Below, one piece after another: positions 57,736 to 64,000 of a stretch of DNA of 64,000 bases. Position 1 is the first letter of the stretch. Each line of letters opens with the position of its first letter. Location of the stretch: positions 108,780 through 172,779 of the forward strand of contig JYJJ01000037.1 in NCBI GenBank assembly GCA_003263775.1. The letters are read 5' to 3'. Under the pieces are notes generated by a model. It worked only from the letters and a program-made list of their open reading frames with translations, did no database searches and had not been told where the DNA came from. The position numbers and the translations under genes were made by a program. Source of the DNA: Vibrio maritimus. GTDB lineage: Bacteria > Pseudomonadota > Gammaproteobacteria > Enterobacterales > Vibrionaceae.

Positions 57736-57914
57736 TTAGTTTTCCATTGACCGTTTTTTATTAGGTAAACCACCCATATCCCAGCATTTGGTGATCAACA
57801 TATTGCCTTGATAATCACCATTCACCCAGCAGGGAACGGTTGGGGTGCCGCCTGTGTTGCCCCCGCAAATGCAGTGCTCGATATGGTGAGCGCGAGTATA
57901 TAAAACCACTTCAT
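57736..57914 (-). CDS. Small secreted Cys-containing protein, apparent frameshift
   Basis: ATG at 57914 follows AGGAGG with perfect spacing. The signal peptide is MKWFYILALTISSTAFAG. The frame breaks in five G at 57860-57864 that should be six, then reads GNTGGTPTVPCWVNGDYQG and ITKCWDMGGLPNKK, ending at 57736. If one more A is missing in the run after PNKK, the protein would continue as TVNGKLSHAFYGNDSWCS and stop at 57680, giving a third Cys. Single reading frames here are too short to be noticed as a gene. No family recognised; probably periplasmic. Confidence 0.55.
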
Positions 57915-58042
57915 AACTACCTCCTGAGATGGGCCCTTGTCTTCGACTTAACAGTACGCAGAGAAATTCCGTTTTAGCTGAAAGATAATCCTATCTCGTC
58001 CTGTCTACTTATGCTGTTACGTATTCAAAACAAGGAGAGACC

Positions 58043-58489
58043 ATGCCACTTTTCAAACTGTTTGCTTCTCTATGTCTTTGGCTGACGTTGGCCACTAGTG
58101 CGTATGCTGTCGAGCCTGTATATAGCGACTTTTTTGGTAAAGCGATTCGCGGTTATGATCCGGTGGCTTACTTTATACAAGGCAAACCTGTCAAAGGTGA
58201 TAATGACTATACCTATGAATGGAATGACGCGACCTGGTACTTCTCATCCAAGCAAAATCAAGAACTGTTCACTGCCAATCCAGACCACTACGCACCTCAA
58301 TACGGTGGTTACTGCGCCTGGGCAGTGAGTAAAGGCTACACGGCGAAAATCGACCCTAATGCGTGGTATATTCACGACGATAAGCTGTATCTCAATTATA
58401 GTAAGTCAGTGCAAAGCACATGGCAGCAGGATATTCCAGGTAACATTGCTAGCGCCGATCAAAACTGGCCAAGCCTTTTGAAGCAATAA
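58043..58489 (+). CDS. YHS-domain periplasmic protein
   Basis: A 148-residue protein with signal peptide (TSAYAVEP). It carries the YHS-like domain segment IRGYDPVAYFIQGKPVKGDNDYTYEWNDATWYFSSKQNQELFTANPDHYAPQYGGYCAWAVS. This is the YHS/TRASH-like fold of uncharacterised secreted proteins. AAGGAGAG precedes ATG. It is followed 33 bases later by a Rof-like gene. Metal handling is suspected for some members but not shown. Confidence 0.85.
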   Translation: MPLFKLFASLCLWLTLATSAYAVEPVYSDFFGKAIRGYDPVAYFIQGKPVKGDNDYTYEWNDATWYFSSKQNQELFTANPDHYAPQYGGYCAWAVSKGYTAKIDPNAWYIHDDKLYLNYSKSVQSTWQQDIPGNIASADQNWPSLLKQ

Positions 58490-58521
58490 CTAAGTCAGTT
58501 TCTCTTAAACAAGGAGTTCTA

Positions 58522-58767
58522 ATGATTAGCTGTAGTGATTACGACTATGTAGAAATCGCTTGCATGCATCGATATCCGATAAGGTTATTGATGAAAAATG
58601 GTGAGAAAATTGAGGGTACAGCGCTCGATACCGCTCGCAATGACGTTAAGGCCGAGTGTATTCAGCTTAGCCAGCAAAGCGGTGAGCGATTAGTTGAACT
58701 CGATCAGATCGCGAGTATAGAAGTATTAACCGAGAACCCTCATTTTGACACAAAAGTGTTTTCATGA
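58522..58767 (+). CDS. Rof-like Rho-binding protein
   Basis: An 81-residue protein (MISCSDYDYVEIACMHRYPIRL ... GEKIEGTALDTARND) matching the Rof/YaeO family, a Sm-like small protein that binds Rho and blocks transcription termination. AAGGAG lies before ATG. The spacing suggests cotranscription with the YHS gene. Confidence 0.85.
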   Translation: MISCSDYDYVEIACMHRYPIRLLMKNGEKIEGTALDTARNDVKAECIQLSQQSGERLVELDQIASIEVLTENPHFDTKVFS

Positions 58768-58802
58768 GGGGTCGCTGGTCTGGGCATTTGTCTATAAAGC
58801 GA

Positions 58803-59680
58803 TTAACCATTCTTAACGGCTATTTGGGGCGGATGGATACCATGCTTTTGAAATTCGCTCATAACTCGAAGCGTGATATCGGTTTCGAATAACTTTTCAT
58901 ACGCGGTATCCACCACATAGGCTTTGCAAGTTAGCTGGATAGCCAGATAGTTATCGGTAATGGTCTGTTTGACGAGCACAGTGACGGGTTTGGGTAGGTG
59001 AATATAACGACTTGATGACGCGGCTTCTTGAATTAAGTTACGTGCCAGCACGATGTCTTCGTTCATTCCTACATAAAATGGAATGACAACCTGCATGTCT
59101 AGTGCGCCATAGTTACCACTGACGGTAACTTCGTTTAAGAACTTGTTGTTTGGGATGGTGATGATGTCATCATTTAGGGTTCGCATCCGAACGGAGCGTA
59201 GACCTATCGTCAATATATCACCATAATTGCCTTCGAATGTGACGCGGTCACAACTTGGAATGGCCTGTCTATCATTACGGTAAGTCCTGCTATAAACGAT
59301 GCAGCGAGGTCTTTCATCGCGAAGCCGACAGAGACGGCGAGGGTACCACCAATCAACGCTAGAATATGGTCATTGATTCGAAAACTGAGCATGAATACCA
59401 CAATACCTGCAGTCATGTAGATGAAGAATTGCAAGAATGATTGTAGCTTTTGAAGCAGCATTCGATACTGTACGAACTGGCCGCCGATACTCTCTACCAT
59501 TGAGTTCATGAACTTGATAAGCAGCCAAGTACCCATAATGATAAAGACACTTAACAGTACACCAGACCAACGAATCAATGTTGCGAACTGAGTGATACTA
59601 TCGACGTTCGCAATCTCTTCGCTTGCCAATGAGCAGAGAGGGAACAGCAAAAACAGCGTGAAAGCGAGTAACTTTGTCAT
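58803..59680 (-). CDS. MscS-family mechanosensitive channel, one apparent frameshift
   Basis: About 292 residues. A signal-like N-terminus is followed by three membrane helices. The pore-lining TM3 GGTLAVSVGFAMKDLAASFIAGLTVMIDRPFQVGD is an MscS hallmark. The beta domain follows (GLRSVRMRTLNDDIITIPNNKFL). The frame breaks at about 59251: PFQV should read GDRVTFEGNYGD with one extra G. It starts nine bases after the stop of the membrane AAA gene, so the two form an operon. Confidence 0.9.
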
Positions 59681-59689
59681 TTTGGCTCC

Positions 59690-62039
59690 CTACTTAACGA
59701 GTAAATGTTGGCGATCTAGAACATTGGTGATGTGTCTAAACCAGTGATCCGAAATACGTGCTTTGTCTTCATTCCAATCGATGTACCCGCGACTTTGGAA
59801 GTATCTTAGAGTACCAATCACTTCAGAAATGGTTAGCTGCGTACAATCAGACACATCCTCGGGAGACGCTGACTCAAGCTGGACAATTGAACGAAGTATG
59901 GCGAGCATGGGTTTCGGCATCTTATCGAGCTCTTCGGACTCGGGCGCATGGAATAACCTTACAACTACATTGTCTGTCTCTTTATTTCGTTTGAGAGAGA
60001 ATCGAAAGAACCGCAGCGCCACCGTCGGATTGCCGTCAGAATAGTGCCAGAGTATTCGATAAAAGCCCTGCTTTGCGCGGTCTTCTTCTGATTCACTGTC
60101 ATTATCCCACTGCTTGGGTACAGCGAGGCCTTCAAAGCTAACCCTACAGTTGTCATCCTGATTGATTCTGCTATCCAATAACCCGTTGACTTGCTCCTCA
60201 CTCCATCTTGGTAAAAATGCGACCCAGTCAAAGAGCAGACGTTCACCTCTTGCTCTGTCGACAAATCGCCAACTAGCTTTTTCGATGGAAAATACAGCTC
60301 GATGGCTCTGTTTTGAGCGGCGCAAAAGATTGGTAAATCGAATAAGGTCATTGAGACCGCCTACTTTAGGTTTAACTAGCCTTTGACAGTTATCTATGGC
60401 AATCAAATAGTGGGTGTCACTTTTTCTAAGATGGCTAAGAATTTTTACCTCACTTGTTTCTTCCTCAAGACCTAAGCTGACAGCAAGGTGAACTAGAAGC
60501 TCTTGATAACCAGTGAGTGGACAGTTTATGTAGATGGGCTCAGCGTTTTTTGCTTTGTGAAGTATTTGAGTGAGCAATCTTGTCGCACCAATACCACGTT
60601 CACCAGTGACGACACAAATTGCAGGACTGTTAGTAAGAAGATACTTTGACAATTGCTGTATTTCTTCCTTGGCGTAAGGAACTAAGGGCTCGAATCATCG
60701 CCGGGAAGAACATAATCAAACGCAGAATCGCCTTTTACTCTTACGAGATTACCGTCGCATTGCTGCCTGTTTGTTTGGCCACCTCTATCTTAAACAAGTA
60801 AGTAAGAGCCTGATTAAAGAACGTATAGTGGGAGAGTAATCCAATAATGCGATTCTTGAGATGATGAAACGCAATCCACAACGTTGCGATTGCTGTAGCG
60901 ATGAGGCCAATAATAAACACGTCTTTTTTGGTCGCAGCCCAATGGATGAGCATGGGTTTCTCAGAGATCTTATCGAGTGACTCAAAGACAACCTTTTTCC
61001 ACATAATGATTACGCTGAGCGTAATGACCGCAAACCACAATGAGAACAAGGTGGTAATCCAATAGTAAATGGTGCCTTTGCCTAGGGTTTGGGAGGCGAT
61101 TTGCAGAACTAACCCAACTACGATAAAACTCCATACGTACCGGCGTACGGTAGAAAGTCTAAGAGCAGCCACCGTTTTGTTGGTTGCTAAACTGTTACGC
61201 TGGACAAATTCGAGGATAAACGAGATGGCAATCGAGCCGCCGAGTATCCACCAAGTGAACAGCTCGATGTAATAAAGTTGAGACAAAGCTTCAATTGTAC
61301 TCAGAACCCGTAAGGACACCGTTATCGCGATTAACCACGCAATAGCCTTGCTTGCTCGCCCCACATACCAAATCAATCGAACCCAGATAGGCGGTTTTGC
61401 CATTGTCGTAGAGATGTGCGCTTTAAACTGTTCAAATAGCCTTTTTTGGTTCGCCAGCCACCACATCAGAACCGAGTAAATAAAGAAGACTTGCACGCCA
61501 ACCCAGATAACTGGAATAGGGGAGATAAAGATCTCTTTGATTAAGGTTTTTAAACTTCTCAGTTGAAAGAACACGAAGTATTCCGCGTTAAGCCGAGTTA
61601 TCTCGAGTTCTTGCTTAAATTGAGTCACTCCGTCGGGCCCAAATCCGGTCAGTTGTTGGAAGGTTTTATCAGACGCAAGTTCCAAAAGTGCTTGTTTACT
61701 GTGGCTTAGACTATTCAACGTGAGATATTGAGTTTGAACGTCAAACCAATGTTCTTCGCTTGTCTCATCACGATAGACAGCCAACGACTCATTAAAGGTA
61801 ATGATCTCTCGGTCTTGCTGATCCAAGGTGTAGGCGAGCAACCTCCGTACTTTGTTGGAATCAGATGGTGTCATAAAGAGTTTAGTGGGAAGGGTGCTGA
61901 TCTCTGACTCCAGAGCTAGCGCATCTTCAGAGGGAGTCGGCAGGTCATCATCTTGGTAATCCCAACGAGCGGAAGCGGGAAAACTAAGAACGAGCGACAC
62001 CACTACTAACCAGAAAGTGTGTTTAATCATTGTTGTCAT
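59690..62039 (-). CDS. Membrane protein fused to an AAA-like domain with degenerate P-loop, two apparent frameshifts
   Basis: About 783 residues once joined. Signal peptide (SFPASARWD), a ~150-residue periplasmic helical domain, six membrane helices (from about IFISPIPVIWVGVQVFF to ATKKDVFIIGLIATAIATLWIA) and then a cytosolic AAA/STAND-like ATPase with a C-terminal winged helix (VSDCTQLTISEVIGTLRYFQ). The P-loop reads GERGIGATR: Ala (GCG, 60584-60586) replaces the essential Lys. The Walker B reads LIAIDNCQ. Breaks: about 60760 (GSN then CDGNLVRVKGDSAFDYVLPGDDSSP) and 60686-60688 (P then LVPYAKEEIQQLSKYLL). As two separate frames it would be a plain membrane protein and a lone ATPase, but both joints read smoothly. 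It is cotranscribed with an MscS channel. Confidence 0.7.
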
Positions 62040-62251
62040 ACTATCCGTAACTGGTTGAGTCTATTTGATTTATTATTTAGTGTAGTTGCACTCTTGAAGC
62101 TCTGCCGCGATCAAATGAAAAAAGCCCATTTTGGTGAATTAAAACGAGTAATAAACAAAGAGAATTCTCTTGGGAAAGGTGTTCTTACTTGCATCTAAGA
62201 CCAAGAGGCTGTAGGGTTGCGCAGTTTTGTTCATTCACATAGGTAACGCTC

Positions 62252-63844
62252 GTGCTATCGACCGCAAATATCACTCAGCAGTTTGGTGCTAAACCACTGT
62301 TTGAAAACATCTCTATTAAGTTTGGCGAAGGCAACCGTTATGGCCTTATCGGCGCAAACGGCTGTGGTAAATCAACTTTCATGAAGATTTTGAGCGGCGA
62401 GTTGGAACCTACGAGCGGAAACGTCTCTTATGATCCGAACGAACGCGTAGCCAAGCTAAACCAGGACCAGTTCGCTTACGAAGAGTTCACTGTTGTTGAC
62501 ACTGTTATCATGGGTCACAAAGAACTTTGGGCAATCAAGCAAGAGCGTGACCGTATTTACTCGCTAGCAGAGATGAGCGAAGAAGATGGCATGAAAGTAG
62601 CGGACCTAGAAGTTCAATTTGCTGAACTTGATGGCTACATGGCAGAAGCGAAAGCTGGTGAGCTACTATTGGCAGTAGGTATTCCAGAAGAGCAGCACTT
62701 TGGCCTAATGAGCGAAGTGGCGCCAGGTTGGAAACTGCGTGTGCTTTTGGCTCAGGTACTTTTTGCTGACCCGCACATCATGCTGTTAGACGAACCAACC
62801 AACAACTTGGATATGGACACGATTCGTTGGCTAGAAGAAACGCTAAACCAACGCAACTGTACCATGATCATCATCTCGCACGACCGTCACTTCCTTAACT
62901 CAGTATGTACGCACATGGCTGACCTGGATTACGGTGAACTTCGTCTGTTCACAGGTAACTATGATGAATACATGGTTGCGGCTTCACAAGCACGTGAACG
63001 CCTATTGGCAGACAATGCGAAGAAGAAAGCGCAGATTGCTGAGCTAAACACCTTCGTAGCGCGTTTCTCTGCAAACGCATCGAAAGCGAAGCAAGCAACG
63101 TCTCGTGCTAAGCAGATTGATAAGATCCAACTTGAAGAAGTGAAACCTTCAAGCCGTCAAAACCCATTTATTCGTTTTGACCAAGAGAAAGAGCTATTCC
63201 GTAACGCACTTAACGTTGAAAACCTGAGCCAAGGCTTCGAAAACGATCTGTTTGCTGACTTCAACGCAATCTTCGAAGTGGGTGAGCGTGTTGCTATCAT
63301 CGGTGAAAACGGTGTGGGTAAAACGACTCTGCTAAACACACTTGCTGGAGTACTAGAGCCTCGTACTGGTGAGTACAAGTGGTCTGAAAACAGCAACATC
63401 GGTTACTACGCACAGGATCACGCTCATGACTTCGAAGAAGACATGAATCTAATGGATTGGATGGGTCAATGGCGTCAAGAAGGCGATGACGAGCAAGTGA
63501 TCCGCAGCTTCCTAGGTCGTATGCTATTTGGTCAAGACGACATTAAGAAGTCTGTAAAAGTGCTATCAGGTGGTGAGCAAGGTCGTATGCTTCTTGGTAA
63601 GATCATGATGCACAAACCAAACATGCTACTGATGGATGAACCAACCAACCACATGGATATGGAGTCTATCGAATCACTCAACAACGCACTTGAGCAATAC
63701 AAAGGCACGCTATTCTTCGTATCGCACGACCGTGTATTTGTAGACTCGCTAGCGACTCGTATTCTTGAGATCAAAGACGGTAAGATTAATGATTTCCGTG
63801 GCACGTATGCTGAGTTCTTGAGATCGAAAGGTATTGATGGGTAA
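62252..63844 (+). CDS. ybiT: ABC-F ATPase YbiT
   Basis: 530 residues, exactly the length of E. coli YbiT. Two ABC cassettes with Walker [11 protein letters not shown] and [10 protein letters not shown], signatures in the [12 protein letters not shown] and [12 protein letters not shown] regions, and Walker [11 protein letters not shown] and [10 protein letters not shown]. The inter-domain linker is the usual charged coil. ABC-F proteins act on the ribosome. Start is GTG at 62252 with AGGTAAC upstream. No frame break, unlike many neighbours. Confidence 0.95.
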   Translation: MLSTANITQQFGAKPLFENISIKFGEGNRYGLIGANGCGKSTFMKILSGELEPTSGNVSYDPNERVAKLNQDQFAYEEFTVVDTVIMGHKELWAIKQERDRIYSLAEMSEEDGMKVADLEVQFAELDGYMAEAKAGELLLAVGIPEEQHFGLMSEVAPGWKLRVLLAQVLFADPHIMLLDEPTNNLDMDTIRWLEETLNQRNCTMIIISHDRHFLNSVCTHMADLDYGELRLFTGNYDEYMVAASQARERLLADNAKKKAQIAELNTFVARFSANASKAKQATSRAKQIDKIQLEEVKPSSRQNPFIRFDQEKELFRNALNVENLSQGFENDLFADFNAIFEVGERVAIIGENGVGKTTLLNTLAGVLEPRTGEYKWSENSNIGYYAQDHAHDFEEDMNLMDWMGQWRQEGDDEQVIRSFLGRMLFGQDDIKKSVKVLSGGEQGRMLLGKIMMHKPNMLLMDEPTNHMDMESIESLNNALEQYKGTLFFVSHDRVFVDSLATRILEIKDGKINDFRGTYAEFLRSKGIDG

Positions 63845-63866
63845 TTGGTAAAATTGCTTTGATGGG

Positions 63867-63892
63867 AGCCTCGCGGATGCGGGGCTTTTTTG
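63867..63892 (+). terminator. Rho-independent terminator
   Basis: AGCCTCGC-GGAT-GCGGGGCT (one G-U) then TTTTT, ending ybiT. Confidence 0.9.
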
Positions 63893-64000
63893 TGTTTGTT
63901 TTATGAGGTTAGGAGGGGTGCTCTTTGCGTCTTAAACACCAACACAAAAATCACCCAACAACCACACCCCGAACCCAAACCATCAACAACAAATACGCAA
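63893..64000. other. G-poor low-complexity tail
   Basis: From about 63932 the plus strand is almost free of G (A/C-rich with repeated ACAAC and CACC). No coding potential seen; it runs off the window. Confidence 0.4.

Noticed and set aside
60741..62039. Treating the membrane protein and the AAA protein as separate genes
   Set aside because: The DNA between them reads smoothly through as one chain after two single-base corrections, and the ATPase part alone has no convincing start.
63932..64000. A G-poor tail as a replication or skew element
   Set aside because: Too short and cut by the window end; low complexity alone is not evidence of function.

Overview
The window is a piece of a gamma-proteobacterial chromosome, almost certainly Vibrionaceae (Vibrio or a close relative). 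The evidence is the gene content: a DUF2960 protein, a MobB-MoeA fusion, paired Hsp70-like proteins with DUF2760, a HrpA helicase, YbiT, many small outer-membrane barrels, and marine-type sulfatase genes. I saw no rRNA, tRNA, CRISPR array, insertion sequence or integron cassette.

Layout. 0-4 kb: a HlyD/DUF2955 export pair and a phospholipase-D-like lipoprotein. 4-11 kb, minus strand: an outer-membrane protein and a DUF2760/Hsp70/Hsp70 cluster. 11-22.6 kb: housekeeping and accessory genes (GGDEF, exonuclease, TerB, PhoD-like, MipA/OmpV-like, hrpA, a small barrel). 22.7-34.6 kb: an island of envelope and oxidoreductase genes. It holds a glycine-zipper protein, aldehyde dehydrogenase, porin, LuxR-type regulator, SDR, FadL-like channel, a small membrane protein, a DUF3302-HlyD pair, a sulfatase and the start of the sulfatase maturase operon. 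Nearly every promoter there carries the same dyad, CMGTAA-N2/3-TTACKG, centred about 31 bp upstream of a -10-like hexamer. I read this as one regulon, probably run by the LuxR-type regulator encoded inside it. 34.6-43.8 kb: one long operon with the radical-SAM sulfatase maturase, two secreted proteins and a MoxR/DUF58/Bat-type VWA cluster.

43.8-48.6 kb: an M32 carboxypeptidase, a LysE exporter, a lipoprotein, an alpha/beta hydrolase, an M14-type peptidase and DUF2960. 48.6-57.1 kb: a tungstate/molybdenum cofactor block (tupABC, mobA, mobB-moeA) on the minus strand, divergent from a sigma54 response regulator and its histidine kinase. A GG-N10-GC sigma54 promoter lies in front of tupA with a 16-bp perfect inverted repeat upstream, which links the two-component system to metal-oxyanion uptake. 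57.1-62.0 kb: small genes, a YHS-domain protein, a Rof-like protein, and a two-gene operon pairing an MscS channel with a membrane protein fused to an AAA-like domain whose P-loop lacks its lysine. 62.2-63.8 kb: YbiT-type ABC-F.

About 27 places show a reading frame that breaks and resumes in another frame without loss of homology. Nearly all fit one missing base, usually in a short homopolymer. Such a density across intact-looking families points to indel errors in the assembly rather than gene decay, so I annotate the full-length genes and give each break.
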